Assembly (NCBI RefSeq): GCF_023343835.1
Contig: NC_064447.1
Location: 2,108,001-2,172,000, forward strand
Direction of reading: 5' to 3'
Source: Lagopus muta
Taxonomy: Eukaryota > Chordata > Aves > Galliformes > Phasianidae
DNA: 64,000 nt
Position numbers and translations under genes: made by a program. Of this stretch, positions 22,000-35,800 are shown piece after piece (position 1 is the stretch's first letter; each line of letters opens with the position of its first letter). The notes under the pieces are model-generated. The model searched no databases, had not been told where the DNA came from, and was given only the letters and a program-made list of their open reading frames with translations.

Positions 22000-24900
22000 T
22001 GGCGGGCGGCTCCGTGCGCGCTCCCGGCCCCGCGCAGGGATGGAGCAACCACCTTGACGGCCGTCCAGCGCCAGCCGCCGGCCTTAACCCTGCAGCTGCT
22101 GGGCTCGGCTGCGATCAGTTTGAGCGTGGACAGGCTCCGGGCTTCTTCCCCAGCTCCGTGCCAGCCTTTCTCCCAGCCTTGGGGGTGCGAGGAGATAATC
22201 TGCAGGAGAGCTGAGCTGTGGAGCGCAGGTTATGTGCTGGGACTTGGTGCTGGGGGCGATGTTACTGCTGGAAGTGGGGTTTGGGTGAGCAGTGAGGACA
22301 GACAGATGGATTGTCCCACGGTTGTGTCCCTGAATGGTGACAAGCCTGGTGCTCTGCTGAGGATGCATACGGAGTGAGTGTGGTACCAAACTCGTCTCCT
22401 TGTGCCTCACAGTGGCTGTGCCAGGGTGATGGGAACAAAAAGGGGCAGTCAGCCTGGGCTGTTCCAGCAGCTGAGGCACTGCTGTGAGATACCAGGAGCG
22501 TGGGGGCAGGCAGAAGGGCTCACTCTCACCTAAACATGAGGGTTTTCATGCTGGGGGCTTCCCATCAACCTCTCTTTCCCACAGAGATGGAAGATGCTCC
22601 GATGTGAACTTTTCTTCCTTTCACAGTCCCGGTTTGCACCCGCACTGCTCAAACTCCTCAGCTCTGTGTGGCACAGTTTGCCCAGAGCCCAGCAGATCCC
22701 ATGGATGCTGCTCTCTCTGGCCAGAGCTGCCTGACCCCAAATCCCCAGGAAAGCTTTGACCCCATCCTGTGTCCCGGATCATTTCCCCACCCCCCTGTGT
22801 CCGATGTGGCTTCTGAAGAATTTTTTTATCAGTTTCCAGGAAAAAAAAAGGGCAAAAAGGTCGCTGATGCCCAAGGTGGAGTTGCCCCGTTGGCTCTCTG
22901 GGGTCAGATGAACAAGTGGAAAAGCTTCTGTGCGCCCTTCCTGACTCCTCTACAAACCTGTTCCTCCTGGGGGATGCACCAGGGTGGGACTGGCAATGCT
23001 TGTGGTTGGGATTCCAACTGCCCAGCCTGGGAACTGGCATCAACAGCACTGAGGGTTTTCCTTACCCCGTCCCAGTCCCCAGGGAATGAGGAGGGGATGG
23101 TGATGTTCCATGGCCATGTTGGTGGAGAGGCTCAGTTCCCCACATCCTCTCCGTCTCCGTGGATCACAGCCCGTAATCCCTTGACTCGCAGGGGAATTCT
23201 CAGGTCTTCCTTCTTGAATTTTGGCAGAAGTTTCAATCAATAGAAAACACAGGCACATGCCTATGGGAACAAGTGTCAACAAGGGCGAGGAGGGGATGCC
23301 AGCAGTTCTTTGATCCACGCAATCGAATGCTGCAGCTCAGCTCCATAAGAAATGTTTTCCTAGTTTCTTTTTGGCTTGGAGCAGTGCTCTCCTCCCCCTC
23401 TATTTTAATCTTCTATTCTGGGAAATTATAGATCCAAAGGCAGAAATGGGCGACGGAGAGCAGCGCACCCAGCACGGGCGCTAAGCACATATTGACACAG
23501 TGCGTAATCAATGGGGAGCTGCAAAGAGCTGAACCAGCACGGCCCCATCGCCAAAAAATGTGAAGAGAGAGAGCTGCAGGTGGGTAAAGCTGTGTGCTAA
23601 AAGCCTCTCTTGTGGAAACAGCGAGCAGGCTGCTAAGGGGAAGCAGCAGCCCTTCTTCCAGGCCCTGTGAAACTGCCGTCTCCCATTGCACTCTATGATG
23701 TCTGGGACCCCAGAAGCAGAGCAGTGCAGTGTCACCGCAGCCCTTGTGGCTCTCAGTGTGCCCAGCCAGGACCAAAGTCTACACCGTTGCTATGGAAAAG
23801 GCTGTAATGATATTAAAGGAGAGAGCAAAACCATCCAAAAAAGCCGTTTGGAGCCCATGCTTCTCAACAAGGCTTCCCCTGCTCAGCTCGGCTCGGGGTC
23901 CGGGCTGGGATGTGGGTGTGCTCATCCCTCCCGGGGGCAGCGGTGGCACCGTGATGGTGACACAGCCGCACAGCAGGCGCAGCGTGACCGTCACCTTCCT
24001 CGTGCCATCCTGTGACTCCTGCCTGCCTCACCCCGGCCCCATTCCCAGAGAATGAGTGTGACACCAGCCGGGCGAGGCGTCCCTCGCTCCGTTCCCAGCA
24101 GCTCTGAGGAGAGGAGCTGACGCGGGGCTGGATGCTCCCGACGCTGTGCTGTGTGCGGGGCAAGGAGCGGGAGGTGCCGCGGCAGCTCAGCGCCCCGTCC
24201 GAGCCACGGCGACCACCGCCATACAGGAGCGGGCCGGGTCCTCCCGCCGGCAGGGGGCGGACTGCCGTCTCCACCTCCACCCGGAAGCTGCCGCATCCGT
24301 TGCTATGGAGACGGGGAGAGGCGACCAGGCCTAGCCCGACGAGAGGAGGCCCCGTTTGGCCCCAGGAGGCCTGGTGCCCTCCCAGTGCGCCCCGCAGAGC
24401 GTGGGGATACTGGGCTGAGGGCCCCACAGCCCTACATTCTGTTCCCTAGGCCTGCAGCTGCACGGCAGGCATGAATTCAGCCCTGCAGCAGGTGTTTGTG
24501 CAGGGCGATGGCCGCGATGCCTCCCACCCTCCGCCAGGGAAGAGTGAGGAGCGGGGCTTTGCCTCCAGCACCAAAACCCCTTTGCCTGCGCAGGAAGCCT
24601 GGCAGGCTGGTAGCAAAGCCAGTGCTGCACTAAGCCTGGCTGGAGCCACATGGGGCAGTGCTGGTGCGGGCTGCAAGCTGTGAGCATTGCTGGCGGTTCT
24701 GTAGGCTCCAGGACTTCACCAAGGTTCCCTTTGAGCTCTTTGCACATTTGGAGCTGCTTGCAAAGGGTGGCTTGCTGATGACAGCCACCACGTCATCTGA
24801 ATGCCTTGGCCATGAAAAAGCAAGAGGAAAGGAAGGCTCGGCGCGAAGCTGGCCCTTTGTGGGGTTTATGAAACATAAATTTGGTGTTTATGTGGTTTTT

Positions 24901-26820
24901 CTTTCTTCCTCTTTGGTTGCAATGACAAACTAGCAAGCCATTCCTGCCTGCCCACTTTGCTGTTTGTGCTGTGAGCGGGGACGTTTGCTCTGTATACACA
25001 AACCAGGGGAGCAGCAGCAGCTGCTGCATCTGCCAGGTGCCAGTGCAGCACCCTGCATGAAGGGTTTGCTCCAAGCCAGGCCTTCGAGGCACTGTGGTTC
25101 CATAAATAACACTGCGTGTGTCCATTAGCCTTGTACTGCCACGGTGAGCATCGTGAAGACCAGCAGGTGAAGCAGGTGCCCCTTGGGAGCCAGCGTTGGC
25201 TGTGGCCACCTATCTGCACCAGGAACACGTGGCTCTGCTCCTCTCCCCTCCGTGCTGCAGCACCTGCTGCAGGCTTCCAAGCACCCCAGCGCTGTGGGCG
25301 TTGTGTGAATTTGGCTTTCTGCTCAGCTGTGGGTGTGAAGAAACTGTGAATTCTCCTCAGCGCTTTCATTACCTTAATAAAATCACTTCGGGGCTATTAA
25401 GTTCTTTTGCAGAAAAATAAGATGTAACTGCATCTTTCATTAGCATCTCCTTCCCCCGAGCCCCAAAAGAAGCTCTGCTGCTGGATTGCACATCTGTAGT
25501 TCGTTGTTTTTCACATCTAGGTGCTTGCAGGCCTTTGGGCTAGATGCTGCTGGTGGGGAGCTGGAGAATGGTGCTCAGCACAGCGCTTGTGTCAGCCCAG
25601 GCCCTCTTCCTCGGTTACAGTCTGAGCTTAGCTATACGAAGCTTCTCAGAGCTCTGGTCCTTTCGAACGTTGCATCATCAACACTTTTCTTAAGAGAGAA
25701 ATTCTTACCTAAACTCACCTGCCCTACGGAAGTAGCAGAGATAACCAGTCTCAAATAAGATAAAAGCCAGCATTTGTTTTACCCCATGACTGCTATTCAC
25801 CCAGTTTTTCCAGCGTTATCCTCTGCTCCTTGGCACTCTGTGGCCCTCGCTCCTATGGCAGAGGCTCTGTTCAAGCACTTGTAGCCCTGTGCATGCTTGG
25901 GACCCATCCTGGTCATTCTGGAAGATGGCCAGTTGGATTCAGTGACGCTGCATGGGCCGGCACAGTCCAGATTTAGCTGCCCGGGCTCATCAGAGTTCAG
26001 TGCGCCTCTAACTGTGAGTGAACATTGACAAACGAGCTGGGACAAATTCCTCTGAGGCTGCAGCAAGTCAAAGTTCAGCCGTGGCTGTGAGGGAAGCAGC
26101 TCCTGCTTGGAGAGCTGCTAGCAACTCTCAGCATAGGGAACTTCTCCCTGTCTCATTCTCAGCACACAACTGGCTTTTGTAGCAGTGTTTTGCAGTGTGT
26201 GTTTTGCTTTAGAATTCACATTTTTCCACATTGCATCCCTGATGCTAAGTGATACATTTGGGAAGGTCTTCCCTGTTACTGGCTGTAGCTTGGTCAGAGC
26301 TGAAAGATCCCTTTGGAGAGGTCACTGGCCTTTCATATCCGTATTGCTGTCCTTTCTAAATGGCACAGGAGATACAAGCACTGTAGAGATCAGTGAAAAA
26401 AGTGCAGGGAAGCAAGCTGATAACTGTCCCGGAGCAGAGGGTCGGATTAAAGGCTTGAACTGTGAGACTGAAATCCAGACTTGAAATTCTGTCAGGCTCC
26501 CCACAGTAGAGACAGAGGCCGTTCCTTCAGCATGGTTCTGGGTTTGGAACAGCATTTCCTCACTGGCAGCAGTTCTTCACTAGGAGTGTATGCTAAGCTT
26601 CTTGTTGGAATTTCTGCTCTGTGCAGTGTCATTTCTTTCCCTCCAGCAGCTCCTGAGGTGGCTGCAGTACTTGGCTCCACCTCAAAATCGAGGTGGACAG
26701 CTTAGCCTCTAGCAACCAAAGTTGATAGCAACACTGCTTGTGGTTTCCCCAGAGAGGAAAGTTGCTGCCACAGAGATCCCTTGGTCCTGCCTTCACTCTC
26801 AGTCCCTGTTGCTCTAGTAC
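22000..26820. other. Interval between IGFALS and CCDC78 coding regions (synteny junction)
   Basis: About 4.8 kb. The first 100 bases are the GC-rich IGFALS promoter side. A CpG-rich patch at about 24,050-24,450 looks like the CCDC78 promoter. No glyoxalase II-type sequence (THxHxDH) or other recognisable coding exon was seen. In human, different genes occupy the two sides (HAGH next to IGFALS, HAGHL next to CCDC78). Confidence 0.55.
24050..24450 (+). promoter_or_regulatory. Probable CCDC78 promoter CpG patch with RFX X-box
   Basis: A CpG-dense patch upstream of CCDC78 contains GTTGCTATGGAGAC at 24299-24312, a full match to the RFX X-box consensus RYYNYY-N(1-3)-RRNRAC. A near match, GTTGCTATGGAAAA, lies at 23786-23799 with the final C replaced by A. 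CCDC78 is a multiciliated-cell gene, a class usually driven by RFX2/3 and FOXJ1. The transcription start and the first non-coding exon are inferred, not seen. Confidence 0.6.
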
Positions 26821-26861
26821 AGTGCAAAGATCCCAGCCAGCGAGCACTGAGCCTCACACAC

Positions 26862-29800
26862 ATGGATTTTGGAAGTGTTGCAGATAAGGAGAATGTAAAT
26901 GCTCTGACGGAGCAAGCACAGCATCTTGCTAACAAAAATGTGAGTATATGAAGGTTTGCAGCCTTGTCATTGAACCAGTGCTCTGCAAATCCCACGAGGG
27001 AAATGGCAAGAGGAAAAACCCCATCTGCAATCTGTTAAAGCTCTGAAAGCTGCATTTCCTCTCTGGGTATCCTCCACTCTTCCCTTCCATCAGCACGGTA
27101 ATGGGAGAGGAGAGCTCTGCTCACTGACACTGGCTGTCAGAGCTGCTTTGTGTCTCTAGGTGCAGCTGCAGGATAGGAATGAGAGGCTCCATGCGGGGTT
27201 TGGAGACGTGCAGGAGAGGATGACGAGGCTGGCTGGCTCCAAACCAGATTTGTCACCCAGAACGGTCTTCAGTGAAGAGGAAAAACTGAAGGTAAAACAG
27301 ATTCCTGGAGAGTCAGAGAGAACTGAGCTGTGAAGCCCTGCGAGCCAAGATCAGCAGTGGAAAATCTCATGAGAAATGTTGGGACCTCCCCTCAACGTGT
27401 TCCCAAAATCTAGGCTTTGCCATTTGCTCCTTGTAAATGTGTAGGCTGGAACAAGCTAAGACTGAGTGTGATCCCACCAGCTTCACACACCTTCAGAGGG
27501 AGATGTAGGGCTGGCCCTGCTGCACACAGCTGTGGGAGCCCCAACCCTGGAGGTGCCCCATGGATGGAGCCCTGGGCTGCCTGGGCTGGTGGGGGGCAGC
27601 CAGCACATGGCAGGGGTTGGAACTAGATGGGCTTTGAGGTCCCTTCCAACCCAACTGTGCTGTGATTCTATGGCCTCCTCCTTCTGGAATAGACAAGACC
27701 TTGAGGCTGATTCTCTTCAGCTTTTCCTCTTTGAGGGTTCTGTCTTTGCCTTTCTGTTGGTGTGTCTGAGGGGCAGCGTGCTTCAGAGCCCAAAAAGCTG
27801 GGAGCTGATTGCGGTTCCTCTTCCCACTATTGCTCAGGTAAAAGGGGCAGCTGCTGGTCATAGAATCATGGAATTATAGAATCATCCAGGTTGGAAAAGA
27901 CCACTGAGGTCGCCGAGTCCAACCCCAACCTGTCCCACCATGCCCACTGACCACGTCCCTCAGTGCCATATCCCCACAGTTCTTGAACACCACCATGGAT
28001 GGTGACTCTACCACCTCCCTGGGCAGCCTGTGCCAATCCCCACCACTCTTTTCCTTCTCAGAAGAAATCTTTTCTAACGCCCGACCTGATCCTTTCAAGA
28101 CCTCTGTCTCTGAGCTCTGATTCCCTGGTGCAGCCAGTTGAAAATCTTTACTGGCCTCAGAATGGTCCATGGACTTTTTATACTGTCCTTTCTCTCTCCT
28201 AGATTTCCAAAGAACTCGTTGATCTCCAAATTGAGACAAACAAAATGAAGGAGCAGTATGAAACAGAGAAATTTGAATTGAAAAATATGGTATGTGAAAG
28301 ATTTCAGCTCTGCCAGATATCCTTATACAGGATGCACATTTGTTGCATACCCATGTTTGCTTGCTAGGCGTATTCTCTTTTCTTTATCTAGAGCAGAGGA
28401 TTTCCCCTGTTTCCCCAGATACTACAAAATTCATGTGAAACTCATCTCCCTTGGTGCTAGAACACCGAGTCTGGCCAAATAAATACCGTGTAATTACTGC
28501 TGGTCTCTGCCACAGCCTAATTCTTTTGCCCCCCCCTTTCCTCCCCTGCAGATCCTGGCCCTGGAGAGCCGTGTGCTGGAACTGGAGCTCCGCAGTGAGA
28601 AAGTCAGTGAGGAACGTGATGCCTTACGGGATCACCTGCTCACTGTGGAGACCAGCAGGAGGGAGCTGGCAGACGAATACATCATTCTGAAGAGTAATTA
28701 CCTGGCGCTAGGCAAAGAACTCGACCAGGAGGTGAGATGGCATTTGGTTTTCTCTACTCCATAACACGATGATCTGACCTATGGACAACCTGGCTGTCTT
28801 TGGGTTGTTTATCCAAGCCGGGATCAGTCCTGCACCCACACTGACCTGCGTGTGACTGCGCTTTTCTGCCATCAGGCTCCCTGTTTCACGCTGTCCCAGC
28901 TCCCCACCCCTAGCAATGCAAAAGAAGAGGTCATTGCAGGTCTGCTCTGAGTGCACGTTTCAGATCCCTCGGACTGCCAGCACGCTTTGTTTCCCTTTTT
29001 TCTGCATGGCTTGCACAGGCTGCATGGGAACGCATTTGTAGTCTCTCTCACTTCATTTGGTGGCGGGAAGGGGCCTCAAAGTTTTTGAAGTTGACAAGTT
29101 TATAAAAATATGAAATACAAGCACGTTTCTGATTCTCCCTTAAAACACAGCGAATCTTCTGGTGACTGTTAAATTAGTGATGATTAAGTGAAGTATTTTG
29201 GATCTCGGATCTGTGCATTTCTTTGGCAAGAATAGCTACGTTAATAGGCCTTCCTCTCTTCCCTCCCCCTCCCACTTCTTCTCTTTGAATTGGGTCGGAT
29301 GACTGACACGCTCCTGCCTCCACCCCAGCAGATATTTCAGCTGGTGCAGCCAAATGACCTAGTTTACTGTGCTGGCCTCGTGCTGACCTGTGATGGGAAG
29401 ATGTGGGGCATGCTAGTTTAGTGCTGACCTGTGATGGGAAGATGTGGGGCATGCTAGTTTAGTGCTGACCTGTGATGGGAAGATGTGGGGCATGCTAGTT
29501 TAGAATCATAGAATCTTAGAATATTCTGAAGTGGAAGGAGCCTGCAAGGGTCATTGGCTGCACACAGCTCTAAGCAGTGCTGGAATGCAACATCATCCTA
29601 CAAGCAACAAAGCTCCACCCGGAGCATTAGTCCTTGTCTGTCCCTTCTCTCTTCATGATGAGCATCTATCTGCAGAACTCAAGTAGAGGGGGGTATGCGA
29701 GACTGTCCTATTCCAAATAAATCACTTAATGACTTGTGAAGTTATCCCTGTTTGTATGGACGTGGCAGTGAGTGGGGTATGTGCTCCCAGCCTGTAAGTG

Positions 29801-32800
29801 AAAAGCCAATTGAACATGAATTGAACATGAAAAGCCAATTGAACACCTTGCAGCAGGGATGCATGCACAGCACACACACACACGTGCTGCCATTTGTCTC
29901 CCAGAAGCTGAAGAGTGAAAACTTCCCACGAGGAGGCAAACTTGACTGCTCTCAGGGTGAGAGCCCCCCCTGCAGCCCTTGTCCTGGGGAGCACGAGGCA
30001 GTGTGTGCAGCTGACTGTCAGCACTCTGCTGAGACAACTACAGCGTTCAGCCATCTCAGTGGCTTCTTGTCCCCAAGGGGGTGCAGAACGTTAGTCAAAA
30101 ATTGGATGTTCAGGTTGCTGACATCTCAGAGTGATGGCTTTAACAGGTTAGCAGTAATCATACACTGTTTTCACGTGGAACGTTTCAAGGGGAGAAAAGC
30201 ACATGCATTAAGTGACGTGGCTGGGTAGCGCCCTGAAGAAGCAGTGGAGCAAGGAGCAGAAGCCGTGGGTGAAACCCTGGCTTGTAATCGGTAGGGTGAG
30301 GATTTTGCCCCGGTGTTTTGGCTCTGGCTGTTGAATATCCCTGCCTGAAGCGAAAGAGGCTCCAACTTGGCAGGCAGGAGCTTGTCATGGCATGGGCCTC
30401 TCGCTCATTATTTTCCCAGTGTGGACTTTCCCAAAGGAAATGGCAAAAGCAGCCTGCGGTTCTGCCCCCTCCCCTTCCCCAGAGCCCTTCGCGGGAGACA
30501 ATGAACCTTTTACACATTCCCAATTACAAGTGCTACTTGTGACCTTGCCAATATGTTGTCATGGCTGCTTGGCGCAGAAGCGGCTCCGCGGGCTCATTCA
30601 TGGTCCCTTGTAGGGAACAGTTAGAGTCTCTGAATTGTTGCCACCCCCATTGTACGCCTTGATTCACAAATCGCCCTGTGTCTGTCCCCGCCGAGGAGAG
30701 CGGCCGCGCTGCCCTTTCCTGTCCCTGGGGAAGTGCCTTCCAGAAGATGCCAGTCCGACACTTTGTGCCTGTTTTCTAACGCGCTGTAAATTCTTCCTTT
30801 TCAACACTCTGACCTTTTCTCAACTCCCTATTTCCTCCTCCTCTTTTGTTCAGGGGCTCGCACAGGCCGCAGCGGTGCTACAAAGCGAGGCCGGCTCAGG
30901 GAACCCAAATGTGCACCAGTTCCATGCGGGGTTTTCCCTGGAGCGGGGCCAGGATTTAGGGTACATAGGAGGCACAGAAGCCCGTCCTCAAACCTGGGAC
31001 TGCCTCCCTGTTTTTTTTTCTTTTTTTCTTTTCCTGGCCAAAAAAACACGGTTCTGGTGTGCTGATGTGACCCCCTCTGATCAAACTGTCGGGGCTGACA
31101 GCTGCAGATGGATGGATTTCGGTTGGGGAACGAGCCGCCTGTCTCTGCGTAGCTGTCAGTTTTCACAGCTGTATATCTCACCTCTTTGTCAGCCTCTTTT
31201 CTCCTCTCCTCTCTCCCTCAGCCCACCCTGTGCTATCTTTTGATAAGCTATTCTCTACATGGATGACTCAGATGACCTCTTACTCAAGCTTGTCCCCAGT
31301 CATAAACCCCATCAAAGCTTTGTTATCTACATAGAAACCCTCCCGTGAGACATGAATTCCCTCAGTGTTCCTTCCAGATCACCTGTAACAGAGCTTTTCT
31401 CATTCAGATACTCTTTATCTTTTGGAAATGTGTCACTTCACACCAGCACTGCTTTGAATCTCACTGCCTACACGGTGCTGTGGGCTGTCTGCTTCTGGAG
31501 GTATGCATTCAAACAAAACTGGAATTAGCTGAGTGGCATCAGCCGAGATGGATGGATATTTGGCCATTCTCCCTTACATTATGTAGTCCAGCACTGTTCA
31601 GAACCATTGTTTGGGAAAAGACCCGTCTAAATGTTGGGAAGCTGTGTGGGGAGTACAGAATTGGGGTGAGGAGGGAGGCTGGAGGGCGGGATGGAGAGGT
31701 GCTGGAGGAGCAGTGCCCAGGGCTGAGCCTGATTCCTATCTGAGAGTGAGATGGGCAGGGCAGTAAGGTTACACGAGGGTAACCCTGCAGGCTTTGCCTT
31801 CTGCCTGACGGTGATGCCCTGCATTTCCACGAGAATTAGAAAACCACTGATATCGTTGGATGTATGAGAGAGAACTAAAACTAAAACTTGCTTTCAGGAG
31901 GGGATGCAAGCGCCGGCTCTGTGTGCACAGCAAGAGCAGTGAGTGTGTGCTGAACAAACAGCGTGCAGAGCTGGAGAGGCAGCATTTCAGGAGCTCTGTC
32001 CTTCTTGTTTGGCCCGGCAGGTCTTAAAGAATGAAGAGCTCAGCCTAGAGCTGCTCAGCCTGACCAATGCAAGGAGCACAGACAGCAATCACCACCACTT
32101 CCGTGCCTTGGCCACCGAGCCCACTGCTGAGCCAGGCAGAGTAACGATGCATCGTCCCCCTGCTCAGAAGGTGAAGGTAAGGGCCTCTCTGCCTTTCTCC
32201 CAGTCTGAGCTCTTTGGAGAACAGGGGTCCGACATGTACCTGCTTCTGTCTCTTCCAAAAACAGCCAGAAGACGTGGCTGCCCCTGAACATGAGTGGCAA
32301 AACCTGGGAAGAAATGTGAGTGTGGGTCCTTGGGAAGCAGAGGGGGGATTTACTCCGAGTGGCTGGTACTTGGGTTCTGTGGGTGAGCTGATGCCTGGAT
32401 TTAGTTTATTTGCCTTAAGCTGTGAAGCTGAGACCAGAATAACTCCAGCTCCTGTGCAGCAAAAGCTGAGAGAGGGCAGCTGCCCACTGAGGAACAGAGG
32501 CAGGAGTTTAACAACCAACAGGTGCAGGAAAGACTTGCTTATTGTCAATACTTGAAAAGATGGAGGTGGTAAAACACCCAAAAATGGAGCACAGAGCTAT
32601 TTCCTGCCTCATTTCCATCCTCAGCCCAGTGACACCAGCTTGAGCTCCACCAGCAGCTCCTGATAGGATCCTGATTGTCAGGGTCGGCATCTCATTTAGG
32701 AGAGCATATCCAAACATCATTCCACCAGGTGCTGCAGGGCACTGCCGGCCAATCCTGCCATTTCCCTGTGTTTCTCTACCAGCAGGATTTGGGCTGGCTG

Positions 32801-35800
32801 GAGGCTCTCCTCACTTTTTCTCTCTTCAAGAATCCTTCTGTTTCTGTCAGCTCTCCTTCTCATCTTCCCATTCGCTTGTCCCTCAGTTGCTTGGAAACCA
32901 GGATCACATAAAAGAGGAGATTGAAAAACTGAAGCAAACCTACGATTCACAGCAGCAGAAGCTGGAAGAGAAAATGTGAGTGTTTGGGAGTACACATGTC
33001 CTTCCCTTCTTGGGCACTGATGGAGCCCATTGCAGCTGAATGTGATCCCTACAAAGAGGAGCAGAAGCAGCCTCCCTTTGGTGTGTTCACTCTTAGAAGT
33101 GAGGGCTGGAAGCAAAAGCTGATGTTTGCAAGGATCTGAAGAGGGTTGAATGTCTCCTTAAGAGTCTGTTTAGATCCCTGACTGACTCGTGCACCCTTGA
33201 AAATCCACTTTCAGTGACACATGTGGCAATGTGTGGCAGCATGGAGAGCCTCAGCCATACCCCCCAGCAGTCAGCAGGCTGCAGCGGGCCCTGAGTCCCC
33301 ACAGAGGCTGTCCCAGTAGGGAGCTGGCCAAACCAAAGCCTCATGCCAGGCAGGACATGTATCTTTGGTTGTGAGAGCTCTGCAGCCTCTGCTCAGCACT
33401 CAGCTGGTGGTGTCCAGCAACAGCTGCTGAAAGGTTTCTGTCATTACCTGCGATTTCCTTCTCAAAGCTGGCAATACTGGGCCTAAGAAGATGTTTGGGG
33501 TCTGCAAAAAAATGTGCTTTCCTCCTCTGTGCTCAGGATCGCAATGGGGAAGGAGCTGCAGAAGGCGAAGAAAGCAGTCCATGACCCCCAGCAGAAGCTG
33601 GCAGAGCAATCAGCAGTAAGGCGAGCTCCCTCCCACCCTCTCCTGTGGTTCAGATGGGTGCAAAGAGCAGAAGTGAGGGCTGGCAGTGTGGCGGGTGGCC
33701 TTGCATCGAGGTGCTCCAACTGTCCAGGGAGCTTGTGGCACTGAGGTGCTTCTCCCTGCATGGTTTCCTTCTTCAGGTGTGCAGTGCATGTGGTGGGATG
33801 TGCTGCTTGCTTGGGGTGGGAGGAACTGTTATTTTTGAAAGGGTTGAAGTCACTTGCGGGGGATTGCAAACGACAAAAGGTGGCAGAGGAATATGGACTA
33901 TAAACATTTTGAGAAATATTCTGTACAAAAAGCCCTTCCCAACATCTCTGCTCGGGGGAAACAGAATATCTGAGAATGAAGCCCCCATTTCTTTGCCAGC
34001 TCTGTAGTTCCCCTTGCCCAGGCGGAGGGTGAGGGCAGCAGTGTGTGCTTGCTGTGCCTAGGTGCTGCTCGCCTCTCAGAGCCAACTCCAGGAGGTGGAG
34101 GCAGAGAACTCCCAGCTGCAGCTGAAGCTAAAGGAGCTGAGCGAGGAGTACCGCTGCCGGCTCACGCAGTACATCAGGGACGTGGCGGTGGGTACCCCCA
34201 GGCCTGAAGGAGGCTGCATCCTTCTTGCAGGCTGCTGCTGTTCCCCTCCTCGCTGGGCTTAGGGAGACGGTGGCTGTTCTTGAGGCTGGAACATCTCCCC
34301 AGCCCTTGCTGGGATGCTTGGCTGAGTCCTTGGCATGGCCTGGGGAGGAGGTGCCAGCCCCCTCCTGGCGCAGATTTCCTGTATGGCTACATTGAACCAT
34401 CAGCAAGTTTCTGCTGGGACTTTCTTTCTTGGTCAGATTACTTGGATTGAAAGATCCTCTTATTTACTATGGCTGCCTTCCAGTTGGCTTCCAGTCCCCA
34501 TTGCCCTGACAACTCCCCTCGGCAGGCCAGGCGATGCCACTGCTGCTTTGTTGCCGCCTCGCTTTGCTGCCTCCACGGTGCCCCTGCTGCTGTCCGCAGC
34601 GGAAGCTCTGCCAGCCCCGTGGTCGGCACAGAGCCATGTAATGCGAGTGCCTGGGACCTGCTCTGGGAACAAGAGCCTTTGGTAGAGTAAGGCCCACAGA
34701 GCACAGTGAGACCCAGAAGAGAGCAGGCGTTTCTGGCAGGTTCAGGCATGGAGACCTGCTTGCATTCAGCAGGGAATGGGAAGAAATATTTTTTTTACCT
34801 CCATAGTTGTTGGCAATTGTAGTGGAAATGCTAAGTCACAGCCTGAGCCAGCGATTGAACACCTAGAGGGAAGGCAGGGCCAACCCAGGGGAGCTCAGGT
34901 GCATGCAATGAACCAGGAGGCTGAAGCCAGGACCCACCTCTTCCCAGCCCTCATTAAGAGTTGGCAGCAGAGGTGAGGGGATCTCCCTACCTGATGCCTT
35001 CCAAAGCTAAGCAGTTTTTCTTTCTTTGTTTCTTTGTCCACAGCTGCTGTATTTGGGCTTGTTCTCATTTGCTGTAGTCTAGAACTGTGCTCCTCTGCCA
35101 CTATTGCTTTCCATCACATTATAACATCACAGCAGTAATTGCTGTCCTGGAAAGTTAGCAGTGAAGAATGTGGTGGGATGATAGATCAGGAGACCGTGCA
35201 GAGCGATGTTTACTATGGAGAACAGTTTAACTTGTATCAGGGTGTCTCATAGGGAGTGGGGCATGGTGGAAAGAATGCAAGAACAGAGATGGTGCTGACT
35301 GCATTCCATCAATGGGTCATTAATACAGGGACACTGAACAGTGCACCTCTGCCTTGAAGGGGTGGGGTGGAAGTTCTTTTAAGCAAATTAATGTCTCTTT
35401 AAAATGAGAAGGTATGTGCTATCCTGAGTGCTGTTATCACAAATATTCCTGGAACTTCCATTAGGGGGGTGGGTTACTTGCATCTAGGGAATGACTTGCC
35501 TTCTCCATTTTCTCTTCTGTATGTTTAAAGGAGTACATGGTTGGCAAACCCAGCACCCGAAGCGGGCCTAGCAAGGCCCCAGCTGAGCATGCAGACATGA
35601 AGCGCTTTGTGGACAACATGCTGAAGGACATCAGAGCTTCCTACAAGGCTCGGGAGGAGCAGCTGGCTGGAGCAGCACGCAGCTACAAGAAGCGCATGAA
35701 AAACTTGGCCAAGAAGCATGAGAACCTGCTGATTGCATACAGGTAGGGTTAAACCTGGGCTCCCTCTGTCTCTTCAGGTCATCACTGAGGACAAAGTGGA

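Noticed and set aside
23864-24427. Minus-strand open frame of 187 codons near the CCDC78 promoter
   Set aside because: Compositional frame in CpG-rich DNA; no known domain and no splice support.
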